Below are positions 55,009 through 64,000 of a stretch of DNA of 64,000 nucleotides, piece by piece. Origin of the DNA: Bedellia somnulentella (taxonomy: Eukaryota > Arthropoda > Insecta > Lepidoptera > Bedelliidae). The stretch spans positions 19,530,001 to 19,594,000 of the forward strand of contig OY755178.1 in the NCBI GenBank assembly GCA_963576735.1. The letters run 5' to 3'. The first letter of the stretch is position 1, and the number at the start of each line of letters is the position of its first letter. The translations under genes were made by a program, and so were the position numbers. The notes under the pieces were generated by a model. The model worked only from the letters and a program-made list of their open reading frames with translations, did not search any database and was not told where the DNA came from.

Positions 55009-55918
55009 AGTGTTGATTTCAAAATTTTGATAAGCTATATATCTAGTAGCCATACTATTGACAAACAATTAAATGGAAATTATTTTGATGGAAATGGATG
55101 AAACCCTTATTTTTTCCAAAAAGACTATTAATGAAGAGTCTGATAAAGTCGTTCGATGAAAAAATGAATCGTGTCAATATTGGGAGCCATATAAAAGTTA
55201 TGTTTATTTGATGTTCCTGTAGAAACCCTTGCAAAATCCGGGATAAATGATATCCCATATGTTGGCCAGGTGTATAAGCTACATTCATACCAAATATGAT
55301 CAAGATCCGTCTGGTAGAATTAACGTGATGACCGGTCATACAGACAGAAAGACAGACAGACAGACAGATAGACATTTTTTTCAAAAAGCGCATATTTGGC
55401 TTCAGTATCGAAAATTAAATATACTCCACCGGCTTTTAATATTTTTTTCTTTAATGTACAGTTTTGACCTCAGTACAGTCTTATTATAGTATAGATTAAA
55501 CCCTTGTATCTGTAGATAGATCTGTGTATAGTATCTGAGAAATTTAATTATGGTTTTTTTAAACCATATTTTACTCAATTGTTTATATAATTTCATTTGA
55601 ATAGATTTCTGTCGAAAAGTTATATTTTTTTTGATGAAAATGGGAATACTGGAAAAATATATTTCATAATATTAAAATTAAATAAAAAATTTGAAAACCG
55701 CATAGGTACATAACTTTATATTTTACAGAAATACTATGAAAAGCAAAGCTAAGCTGCCTGTAATCTCTACTCAAAAATATGAACTGCTACTTGCTATATC
55801 TGCCTTTCTTTTAAGGGTTAGCTGACTCACCCGTGGCATTTTTAATTTGGTTTCAGAATCATAAATCGTTGATGATAAAGGTGATGATGTTGACTTGGTT
55901 TGTGGAAAGTAGTCCTCT

Positions 55919-56150
55919 CTAGCTTCACACGAACCTCATGTGGGAATTATTAGTAGTAAATAAAGAATAAATAAAGGAAAAAAAAACACTACTTAAAAAG
56001 TGTAAAAGAAACAAAGGATAGAAGAATTTCGCAGTGGCAGCCATTGACACGGTAGCTCAATTGGCAGAGCGACGGGGGCGTATACCCGAGGTCGCGGGTT
56101 CGATTCCCGCCTGTGTCGAAATTTTTCTTTCCTTTATTTATTACTCATTT
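55919..56150. mobile_element. tRNA-bearing foldback element, copy 4
   Basis: Left terminus CGAACCTCATGTGGGAATTA, then the spacer CACTACTTAAAAAGTGTAA shared with copy 2. A complete tRNA-like unit follows (56046-56118, 73 nt, with one extra G in the anticodon arm). The right end is GAAATTTTTCTTTCC. Confidence 0.7.
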
Positions 56151-56495
56151 TTCACTGTGTACCCTCTTTGTCATTTGCCGTGATGATACAATGCCTATGT
56201 AACTTATGAAGGTTTTGGCTGTCCCTTGGTGGTAAACATTTTGAAATAGTTTTAGATGTTACACAGCCTCTTCATTACAGACAAAAAAATACACAAACAT
56301 TCTTTCATCTTTAATATATTAGTTAAGATGTACAGATTGAGAGCATAAAGCAATATTTAATTAAATTTTACAAACATATAGTATACTAAATCAATGCCAA
56401 ACGCATTTACCCGCACTACTACGTCTTTGAGTTACACAGAGCTAGAGCATAATATACACTTTTATTAATTGTCGTGTCAAAAATACAACTGCAGA

Positions 56496-56593
56496 GCAAG
56501 CACGAGCACTATTTTATCGACACGATAACGGTTAGAATGAGATGGCAGTATACGATAACACGCGATAACTATTTTAAACACGGCTCGTGCTTG
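56496..56593 (+). mobile_element. MITE family M1, copy 3 (internal deletion)
   Basis: Same ends and the same GGTTAGAATGAGATGGCAGT core as copy 1; ~33 bp are missing after TATACGATA. Confidence 0.75.
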
Positions 56594-56639
56594 ATCTTCT
56601 GATGATGGTCTGTTTTTGTTGGTCTAAAACTAAACATAA

Positions 56640-56943
56640 TATTTCACGCCGAATATCGGTGGTAATAATCGGTGTTCAGAGTCCCCACGTTTTGCATGGA
56701 CAGTGTACTCACGTGTTAGGGGGCAGGCTTATCGCCGTTTTGTGCGAATACACTGTCACATGACTAAGTACAACTCAGCCAAGTGGGTTTCCTCACGATG
56801 GTTTCCCTCACCGTTGACAACCATGATAAATTAACCACACTTATGTCTTCAGTAAAGACAAATTGGTATAGGCCCGACCCGGGATTTGAACACTAGTCGC
56901 TTGCACGTCAACCGGTGTTCTACCCATTGAGCTATCACGTCGT
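56640..56943 (-). repeat. SINE2 copy
   Basis: Minus-strand copy with a head at about 56920 (TGATAGCTCAATGGGTAGAA) and a shortened 3' end near 56642. Confidence 0.8.
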
Positions 56944-57204
56944 CTAAAACTAAAACTAGGAAGTTGTAATTACGATATATTAGTACTGAAATTGGATCAC
57001 TGGTCGACCTCTACTTATCTATATGTCAAAATCAAGATTTTGTTTGTGCAACGTGTAGTAAGTAAAAACACCAATAATAGTTTTAATTCTGCCTTGAACA
57101 AGAACAGCCGTGTAAATATTGATTATTTATGAAAAAAATTGTTACCCAGATCAACTCGTTTACAAATTAAATTTGGATATTACTTTTATTTTACTTAAGT
57201 ACGT
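56944..57204. other. No recognised feature
   Basis: AT-rich spacer. Confidence 0.4.
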
Positions 57205-57320
57205 ATACATATATGTATGCTCACAGCTATAATTTACAGAAAAGCCACTTAAGAAACCCACCCGCGCGACCCGCGGGATGAAAGTGCCAGTTTTATTCCG
57301 AGCTGGCACTACGCAGCGTT
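57205..57320 (-). repeat. SINE1 with large internal deletion
   Basis: The two ends (GTATGCTCACAGCTATAA and CTGGCACTACGCAGC) flank an unrelated or rearranged middle. Confidence 0.45.
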
Positions 57321-57776
57321 TTGTACTTCTTGTATTTTTACTCGACCATGGCAAAACGCGGGATTTGTGTTTGACCGCTATAGGCGTATAGTATGTATTT
57401 TCGTCTGTTCTACCTTTACTTCATTACTACTAGGCACAATTCCACTAATGAAGTATCTTAAGAAGAATCTCGGTAAAAGGAGAAACTTTATTTAATATAT
57501 GTCGCATAAAATATGCCTTGCAATAACAGCACGTAAAGTAAAGTTTTAAGAAAACGAGGTATATTAGGCTAAGAGTATTCACTGAAAGTTACTAGGTATA
57601 GGTCAAATAGTTCTTGTTCTAAGCTTTTCAATAAACTCAAAGGATACTTACTTTACGTCTTGTCGATGAAATAAAGTAATTATGGGATTAAATTCTTATA
57701 TAAGCGTTTGACATTTAAGTTTGTTTTTGTATTTTAATGAAACATATCAGAGTAAACCATTAAATAATTACATAGA

Positions 57777-57860
57777 TACATACATATACTCACGGCTATA
57801 AATACCTAGAACGGGTCGCCAGAGATAAGGAACTAGAAATTCCTCAGCCACATTTTAATA
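57777..57860 (-). repeat. SINE1 3' fragment
   Basis: CATATACTCACGGCTATAAA through CCTCAGCCACATTTT. The body is missing. The stretches on either side (57321-57776, 57861-58270) show nothing recognisable. Confidence 0.65.
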
Positions 57861-58270
57861 TATTTATAAACTAAAAGGCAAATTTACGAACACTAAAATA
57901 AACTACAAAGACACCTACAATAGTGAAAGTCTCTCTTGACGTTGAAGTCGTTAAGATAGCTATTTGCATTTCCTCATGTTTGCTCGCGTCAGAATTAAAA
58001 GTTAAAACGGAATAGCATCCCTCTACTTATTAAAAGCAAATAAACTTTAAAAAAATTGACACTAATCTGTATTTTATTATTTATACTATATTTTATTCAC
58101 TAGACATAGCGAATGACACCCTTTTTCCTGCAGGGGTGGCAGAGGTTTAAATTCATATGAACTATTAATTTTTTTCAATCTAGTGTTCGGGGTACCCACT
58201 TTTCCTGATTGGAAATTGAGGCAATTCCAGATCTTTTCTTTTTTTTCAGAATATAAACCAATTCGTTTCC

Positions 58271-58378
58271 ACGAATTTTGCTTGTATTTGGGTAGACCCA
58301 TTTTTGCAAAAGACTGTATGGCAGTGAATTTTGCTTGTATTTGGGTAGACCCATTTTGGCAAAAGACTGTATAGCAGT
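58271..58378 (+). repeat. 2 x 53 bp tandem duplication
   Basis: Two head-to-tail units around TTGCTTGTATTTGGGTAGAC differ at about three positions. The second unit abuts the LINE-X fragment. Confidence 0.85.
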
Positions 58379-58825
58379 GAATGTTGGGTGTGGCAGAAGA
58401 AGCATAAGAGTACAGTGAATGCAGTAGAGATTAGGTCCCACAGAAAAGTTTGTAATGTAAGGCTATCAGATCGTGTAAGAAATGACGTGTTTCGTGAAAG
58501 GTGCGGCGTGAAAGATGATATTGTTAAAAAGATTTGGGCACATAGAGAGGATGGATGATAGTAAATTGGTGAAAGAGATCTGTAGAGCCAATGTGGAAGG
58601 TAATGTGAGTGAAGGACGACCACGGAGGACACACCTCGACCAAGTAGAGTGTGTGCTCAAAAAGGCCGGCGTCCGAAGTATGAAGAATAAAAGAGCATGT
58701 ATGAAAAGATTGATGGATGTAAACGAAGCTATAGAGGTTTGCCAGGATCGTACAAAGTGGCGATCAATAGTCTCAACTTACCCCAATGGGAAATTATGGC
58801 GTGAGTATATGTATGTATGTTCTTT
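58379..58825 (+). pseudogene. LINE-X, longest 3' fragment, frameshifted
   Basis: The first frame (58379 to about 58540) reads ECWVWQKKHKSTVNAVEIRS and LSDRVRNDVFRERCGVKDD. A +1 shift near 58535 continues as LLKRFGHIERMDD, GRPRRTHLDQVECVLKKAGV, RACMKR and DRTKWRSIVSTYPNG. The block FGHxERMxxxRLxK...GRPRxTxxDQ is typical of RTE-like LINE proteins (recalled). It ends GGCGTGAGTATATGTATGTA. About 145 codons are recognisable. Confidence 0.85.
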
Positions 58826-58839
58826 TCATTTCTATGTTG

Positions 58840-59135
58840 TGGAGGTCTCGGGTTCGATCCCCGTGGTGGTAAACTTACAATTTTAATTTGTAACATTAAA
58901 CCCAGTCTGGAAGGATATTGAAGGCTTGAATCACCTGATTATTCGAAAAATTAAGATGATTCCGTGTTTCGGAGGGCACTTTAAGCCGTCGGTCCCGGCT
59001 ACTATCACGACAGTAGTCGTTAGTCTGCCAACCCGCAATTGGCCAGCGTGGTGGACTAAGGCCAAATCACCCTGTATAGGGTAGGCTCGAGCTCCTCGGT
59101 GGGGACGTATATGGGCTGTAAGGGTTCTACGTAGC
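58840..59135 (+). repeat. SINE3 (tRNA-derived), 5'-truncated
   Basis: Begins within a tRNA-like T arm (CGGGTTCGATCCCCG, a perfect B box). It continues with GTGTTTCGGAGGGCACTTTA, AGCCGTCGGTCCCGGCTAC and GCGTGGTGGACTAAGGCC, ending near GGTTCTACGTAG. This core is widespread in Lepidoptera (recalled). A second, poorer copy lies at 5540-5712. Confidence 0.75.
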
Positions 59136-59451
59136 TGAAATTTTTTCGTGTTTTAACTTGACAAGGCTCTGTGGCAACATATCTATCGGTCGTGCCAGGT
59201 AGTGTCAATGTATCATACACATTTTTTGTGAATAGGTATGTGTGTCTATTAAACAGAGACTATATTAAGAGTATTAGAACCAGTTTTAGCGAAAAAACCG
59301 CTGAGTTTGGCTATGTTTTTTGCCGCTTTTTTTGTGCACACGTTGATTGTATTTATAGCAACTGTTGATTTGCATACGGACACGTGTTTTAAATATATTA
59401 CATTTAATGCTATATTTATATTATCTTAAAAATTATAATCATCATTATCAG
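59136..59451. other. No recognised feature
   Basis: A 65-codon frame at 59171-59368 is unsupported. Confidence 0.4.
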
Positions 59452-59630
59452 CCTATAGACGTCCACTGCTGGACCTAGGCCTCCCCCAATGATCTCCATC
59501 ACGACCGGTCCTGTGCTGCCCTCATCCATCGGCTTCCCGCGACCTTGACCAAGTCGTCGGTCCACCTTGTGGGAGGCCTACTCACACTGCGTCGTCCGGT
59601 ACCTATCAAATTATACCACCTACAAACAAG
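59452..59630 (-). pseudogene. LINE-V C-terminal fragment with stops
   Basis: The minus frame reads SRPPTRWTDDLVKVAGSRWM, then RAAQDRS-stop-WRSLGEA-stop-VQQWTSI. This is the recognisable end of a common arthropod LINE ORF2 (GRPPTRWxDD...YVQQWTSIG), here with two in-frame stops. Old and dead. Confidence 0.8.
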
Positions 59631-59689
59631 GTATCAGGCAAAATGCTTATTGGGTGTAGACATCCTGTTAAAACAGAATTTACGAATAA

Positions 59690-59935
59690 ATAAAGAATAA
59701 ATCAAGGAAAGAAAAATTTCGACACAGGCGGGAATCGAACCGCGGGTATACGCCCCGACGCTCTGCCACCGCACTGGCAGCCAATTGACACGGTGGCTCA
59801 GTTGGCAGAGCGTCGGGGCGTATACCCGAGGTCGCGGGTTCGATTCCCGCTTGTGTCGAAATTTTTCTTTCCTTTATTTATTCTTTATTTATTAGTAATA
59901 ATCCCCACATGAGGTTTTCATGACCAAAAAGATTT
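59690..59935. mobile_element. tRNA-bearing foldback element, copy 5 (head-to-head tRNA pair)
   Basis: The left arm is an inverted tRNA-like sequence lacking its 5' part and eight internal bases. The right arm is a complete 72 nt tRNA-like unit (59787-59858). Each is flanked by the same GAAATTTTTCTTTCC/TTTATTCTTTATTT sequence. The right outer end is AATCCCCACATGAGGTTTTC, the inverse of the left end of copies 1-3. A plus-strand transcript would form a long hairpin. Confidence 0.8.
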
Positions 59936-60239
59936 AATGAATTTACGAAACTCTACCCTTCTACTTAAGGAGCTGAAACGGGGTATATTTGTAGCTTTGC
60001 CAATTCTGAAATTAAAAAAATATGGACATATGTACCCTTATAATTTTTCGGATACAAATAAAAATATTTCATTTCTGTACGTAGCAATATGGTACAGTGG
60101 TTCTTTTTATGATGGCAGTGACCACAAATGAAACAACCGTTTCCCGTCAGGGGTTAAAATAGAGGTGTGATTTTTATAATTTATATTTCAATTTGAGTGA
60201 AGTTTTCACTGGACTTCTTAATAATCAAAGGGGTAAAGG

Positions 60240-60420
60240 CATTTAAGCAATTGATGGACAAAGTCGCTGGTTGGTGATGCGGTTGGAGTCCCATCCCCAA
60301 CAACCTTTATTTTATTATCTTATCCCCACTCAATTTTCCAAAAGCGGCTAAAGAATTTCTAACTCCTTAGCTCTGACTACCCCTTCTAGGAATTTATAGC
60401 CGTGAGTATTGTATGTATGT
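60240..60420 (+). repeat. SINE1, 5'-truncated
   Basis: From GGTTGGTGATGCGGTTGGAG to ATAGCCGTGAGTATTGTATG. Confidence 0.75.
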
Positions 60421-60699
60421 AGCTGTGGCTAGAAATCCATCACCAACAATAAGCTTACTGTTCTTTCGGATTTATACCCAAGAGTGTAGGAAGGTCATCT
60501 TCCGGTATTTTATTTGTTTCTTTTTCTAAAAACATAATAATCTACGTGACCGTTGTCGCGGGCAGAAGTAAGTTATTATAGATGACACAAGTTACGTCCC
60601 AATTAAATTGAAATTAATTTATCAATATTCATTACTAATAAAACATATGCAACCGTTGCCCTACTTGCTTTTTAATTTACTGATTTTGTTTCGAAGTAG

Positions 60700-60937
60700 C
60701 TGTATAGTGTTGGCTTAGAATAGCACTACCCCATTTCTTCGACTTAAGTAATACCCTTTAATATTGGGCCTTATTTGATTGGGCGATGCCGTTGGAGACC
60801 CATTAGAAGGAACAAGCTACCTTTTTACAATCCTTCCTCCACTCGGCTTTCAAAAGAAACCGAAAAATTCTAGTCCTGAAGCTCTAGCTACCGCTTATTC
60901 AGGTTTTTAATGAGTAAGTATATGTTTGTATGTATGA
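60700..60937 (+). repeat. SINE1 copy, diverged
   Basis: CTGTATAGTGTTGGCTTAGA to AGTAAGTATATGTTTGTATG, with deletions in the middle. Confidence 0.75.
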
Positions 60938-60982
60938 TTACGTTTCAATATAATATTGAGCAGAAACTGTGTACATAAAATG

Positions 60983-61226
60983 ACATACATACATACATAC
61001 GGCTATAAATCTCTAGAAGGGGTAGCCAGAGCTAAGGAATTAGAAATTCCTCAGCCACATTTGGAAAATTGAGTGGGGAAAGGATGGTAAAGTAAAGGTT
61101 GTTGGTGATGGGTCTCCAGCCGCATCGCCCAAAAATCCCTTAGAAGCCCCAATACCGTTAGTCGCCTCTTACGTACACCCATCGGTAGAAACGGGGTAGT
61201 GCTATTCTAAGCCGACACTACACAGC
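60983..61226 (-). repeat. SINE1 copy
   Basis: Well-preserved full-length minus-strand copy with a (CATA)n tail. Confidence 0.9.
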
Positions 61227-61773
61227 AAATTATTAGGTAATAATATTCATTTTTTGTAAAAACAACGATTCATATTCCCCCTAACTATTCGGCGGTTTTA
61301 TAACTCACGTTAGCTATTTAAAAGGTCGCTCGTGCTAGCAATGCAGCTATCTTAAGACTGGTGGTTGATGATGGCGAACGTGTTGGGAATGAAGTTTCCT
61401 ATAAACTTCATGTACTCTGTGGGATGAAGCATGACAACATTAAGCCCACAGTCGTACCACCATGCGACATGCACGTGACGAGCGATGGATCATGCACAAA
61501 AAATCTGTGTCTTCAATGTTTAGTAAACGAATACAGTGTTGTTATTTACAAGTTTGCGATAACCACACAGTTATTCGGCGAGGAATGCTCGGTACTGTAC
61601 TGACTCATTGCGATATAAAAAAACTGTATAAAGTAGCACCGAATTACAATAGTACTTGCTTAAATATAAGTAAGTATGGCGTAGCGTGTCAGATTTTCGG
61701 ACAATACACCGAGTTAAATACACTTCATATGTTTATGCTAATTTAGTACCTTAGTAGTTAACAGTGTATTTAA
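61227..61773. other. No recognised feature
   Basis: Two overlapping frames of 80 and 94 codons (61361-61746) contain several Cys but no known domain. Coding is not supported. Confidence 0.35.
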
Positions 61774-62298
61774 TCTATACTTATAATAAATCTGTAGAGA
61801 TGTCAATTCTGTACATGAAATATATTTTCAGAATAACTATCAGGGGGTGTTTAGTGATCGGTACTGATGCCAAAAATAAAATCAGCATTTTTGTCTGTCT
61901 GTCTGTCTGTCCGGCTGTCTGTCTGTCTGTCGGTTTGTATGTTCCTTATGGAAACAAAAACTACTCGACGGATTTTAACGAAACTTGGCACAATTATTCT
62001 TCATGCTCCTACGCATGTTATAGTATACTTTTCAGCACAGTAATGAAGGGGATTTTTTAGATTGTTATAAATACTTCATGGCGTTTTACTCAATTAGAAC
62101 TCAACCTGAAAATTAGCTCATTTTCGGAGATACTGAACCGTTCATAAAAGCGCTTTTAAAATCACAAAGCTACACTATTCAGGAATGCTATAAGTTGCAA
62201 TCATTGCGCTAAATTTCACAAAGCTTGGGCAGTGATTGAAGAAACCTCAGATATTATTAAAACAACGCTACCCGTGCGAAGCTGGGCCGATCCACTAG
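61774..62298 (+). mobile_element. Helitron E (525 bp, internal deletion)
   Basis: Preceded by A; both ends intact (TCTATACTTATAATAAAT and CTAG-T with hairpin). The middle has lost ~450 bp relative to copy B between the GGGGATTTTTT region and TTGTTATAAATACTTC. The (GTCT)n tract is retained at 61893-61931. Confidence 0.85.
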
Positions 62299-62584
62299 TA
62301 TATTATAAATGTTCCACTCAGTAAGGATCGAACTGAGAAAATTATTTTTTCTGAAGCCGCTGCGTTTTTTTGTAAGGTTGTAACGTTATGTAATTATGTG
62401 GCTGACGTATAACTTAGTATTAAGTAGTTATAATAGATGGTTCAGTGTAATTGAACGATGCGATTGGCAATTCATCTCCAATAATCACCGTTTATTCTTT
62501 CTGTCACCGTCTAAGTATATAGTAGTATTAAAATGATGATAATTGAAGGTGAAGGGTTTCGTTGTGGCATAACATGTGAATTTT

Positions 62585-62729
62585 ATATCCCCGAAGACGT
62601 GGCAGAGTGAATAATACTTTTGAACATCACGTATCACGACAATATCACCTGATGTTCAGAGTGCCTACGTTTCGCTTTGACAGTGTACTCACGTGATAGG
62701 GGGCAAGTCTATCGCTGTTTTGTACGAAT
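62585..62729 (-). repeat. SINE2 3' half, cut by LINE-W
   Basis: Typical SINE2 from the tail side to TCGCTGTTTTGTACGAATA, where LINE-W tail sequence begins abruptly. Confidence 0.75.
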
Positions 62730-63920
62730 ATAATAGAATAGAATAGAAAACTCTTTATTGTACATCAAATATGGAAAAACAATTACAAATACAAAGAATG
62801 AATTAACAAAAGTACAATTGGCGGTCTTATCACTAAAAGCGATCTCTTCCAGACAACCTTTGAATGGAGAGGTCAATAAATTAGAGTCATGTGAGATAGA
62901 TGTACAACAATATGGTGAAACTGATGAATCTGCATAAACAATACAACAATCCAGTCATACTTAAATCTAGTTATAAAATAATAAACTATTAACAAACATA
63001 TAAATACTATGATACAATAAATTAAAACTACATACAAATATTATGATACATATTTTTATTTATATACTTAATATATATAATTTAATTTGCAACAGTAATA
63101 TAGCGTTTCAGTGAGGTAGTGCTTTTTTACCATATCCTTGAAAATAGATTGGGATTTAGCCTGACGAATCTCTACCGGAAGTGCGTTCCACAATTGAACA
63201 GCCTGCACAGTGAAGGAGGAGCCATAGTAATTGGTTGAATGGGAGGGAATGCTTAATAGAAGATTATGTTCAGAACGTAGATTAAGATCGTGGGAAGAGG
63301 AGAGAAATTGAAAACGTTCTTTTAGATAGAAAGGGGTGGCAGGATTGAACAAAATAGAGTAAAGGAGAGAAAGTGTATGTGCATTCCGGCGGAGACGAAT
63401 AGGAAGCCATTTCAGTTGAGTGCGATATACAGATACATGATCATATTTCCTCAATCCAAAAATAAACCTAATGCAAAAGTTTTGGAGGCGCTCAAGTTTA
63501 TTAAGTTGCTCTTCAGTTATATCAAGGTAGCAGGTATCAGCATAGTCAAGAAGGGGCAAGAGAAGTGATTGAGCTAACGCAGTTTTAGTAGCAGTAGGAA
63601 GAAAATTACGCAACCTTCTGAGGGATCCCGCTGAAGCGAACATCTTTCGGCTAACCATTTCTAATTGTGGCACCCAAGATAAGGTGCTGTCTATCATTAT
63701 CCCTAGGTTTTTTACTGTAGGGCTAAAAGGAATTGATGTTCCGTCAAATAATATAGGCGGTAGTGACTTATAGTCGATCCTAGAAATAATTCGAGAACTA
63801 CCGACTATAATTATTTGTGTCTTATTAGGATTCACTTTTAGTCCATATGCTTCACTCCATTTCAAAATCCGCTCCAAATCAACATTAATCAAGTTTATGG
63901 ACATATTTAATTGGTCAAAA
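62730..63920 (-). mobile_element. LINE-W, 5'-truncated
   Basis: The minus-strand fragment comprises ~850 bp of ORF2 C-terminus, a 335 bp 3' UTR and a (TCTAT)n tail (GAATAGAATAGAA on the plus strand). Its 5' break lies at about 63920, directly beside the terminus of a foldback element. Its 3' UTR resembles bases 1-150. Confidence 0.85.
63068..63904 (-). pseudogene. LINE-W ORF2 C-terminal part
   Basis: 278 open codons; the frame extends further upstream (FDQLNMSINLINVDLERILK), so the Met is not a real start. It shows GLKVNPNKTQIIIVGSS just after the RT active site, LGIMIDSTLSWVPQL (thumb), LLPLLDYADTCY, LERLQNFCIRFIFGL and VQLWNALPVEIRQAKS. These are standard post-RT motifs of non-LTR retrotransposons of the jockey/CR1 group. 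The catalytic FADD is not included. The frame is uninterrupted, so the insertion is young. Confidence 0.85.
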
Positions 63921-63928
63921 TTAATTTA

Positions 63929-64000
63929 ATGTTTTTTGACATGAATTCCTCATGTGGGGATTATTACTCATGAATAAAAGATGTTATTAAAGGAAAGAAA
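63929..64000 (+). mobile_element. tRNA-bearing foldback element, copy 6 (cut by window end)
   Basis: AATTCCTCATGTGGGGATTA and AAAGGAAAGAAA are the left-terminal sequences of the family. The tRNA-like part would lie beyond the window. Confidence 0.6.

Larger units (their letters stand above)
53959..55495 (-). mobile_element. Helitron F (1537 bp), different subfamily
   Basis: The minus strand starts TCTATACTATAATAAGACTG after A and ends GCGGGCAAAAAGCTAG before T, with a CGCG-GACGTAGT-CGCG hairpin. The limits are proven by the uninterrupted copy of its target at 11660/11661. It contains a SINE1-like piece (54070-54245), a tRNA-like sequence (54938-55008) and a (CAGA)n tract (55338-55362). No Rep/helicase frame. 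Confidence 0.9.

Noticed and set aside
61361..61746. Two overlapping Cys-containing frames
   Set aside because: Cys spacing fits no known domain and there is no supporting gene structure.
1..64000. CRISPR arrays, bacterial operons, LTR retrotransposons or viral genes
   Set aside because: No regularly spaced direct repeats with unique spacers, no ribosome-binding-site-led gene strings, no paired long terminal repeats with gag/pol, and no viral protein motifs were seen.

Overview
The window is AT-rich eukaryotic DNA, most likely from a moth or butterfly. The evidence is one intact eukaryotic tRNA-Glu gene, Helitrons of the type abundant in Lepidoptera (starting TCTATACT, ending CTAG-T), SINEs and LINEs with (TATG)n tails, and a short TTAGG telomere-type tract. 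No bacterial operon structure is present. I found no convincing host protein-coding gene. Almost everything recognisable is transposable-element DNA, often nested. The species cannot be named from this sequence.

Layout. 1-3135: SINEs, LINE 3' ends and a Helitron that carries a later retro-insertion. 3436-5239: a 1.8 kb terminal-inverted-repeat (TIR) DNA element with a decayed gene. 5540-14445: SINEs, hairpin MITEs, tRNA-bearing foldback elements and unremarkable AT-rich DNA. 14602-19139: a 4.5 kb TIR element with three intron-containing or convergent genes, the most gene-like part of the window. 19214-21739: Helitron with a nested SINE, a foldback element, another SINE. 23487-24006 and 31054 to about 35880: a 5'-truncated and a near-complete copy of one LINE. 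25658-25729: tRNA-Glu(TTC). 28803-29646: two MITEs. 35895-40500: SINE2, LINE tails and MITEs. 40230-46010: a cluster of elements with CCGACTTC ends, including two long foldback elements and a Helitron. 46938-64000: LINE fragments, three Helitrons, many SINE copies and four tRNA-bearing foldback copies or fragments.

Working names used below. SINE1: about 250 bp with a (TATG)n tail. SINE2: about 365 bp, tRNA-derived, with a (TTATG)n tail. SINE3: tRNA-derived, with a GTGTTTCGGAGGGCAC core. LINE-X: RTE-like 3' ends. LINE-K: the near-intact CR1/jockey-like element. LINE-V, W, Y and Z: other LINE remnants.

How the parts relate. LINE-X, SINE1 and SINE2 end in the same two-tier hairpin module, which suggests that both SINEs are mobilised by LINE-X machinery. 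The LINE-K pair is identical wherever I compared it, so this family moved recently. In the 4.5 kb element, a DUF4806-like gene and the start of an oppositely directed gene meet at a junction that truncates both, as expected of an internal deletion derivative.
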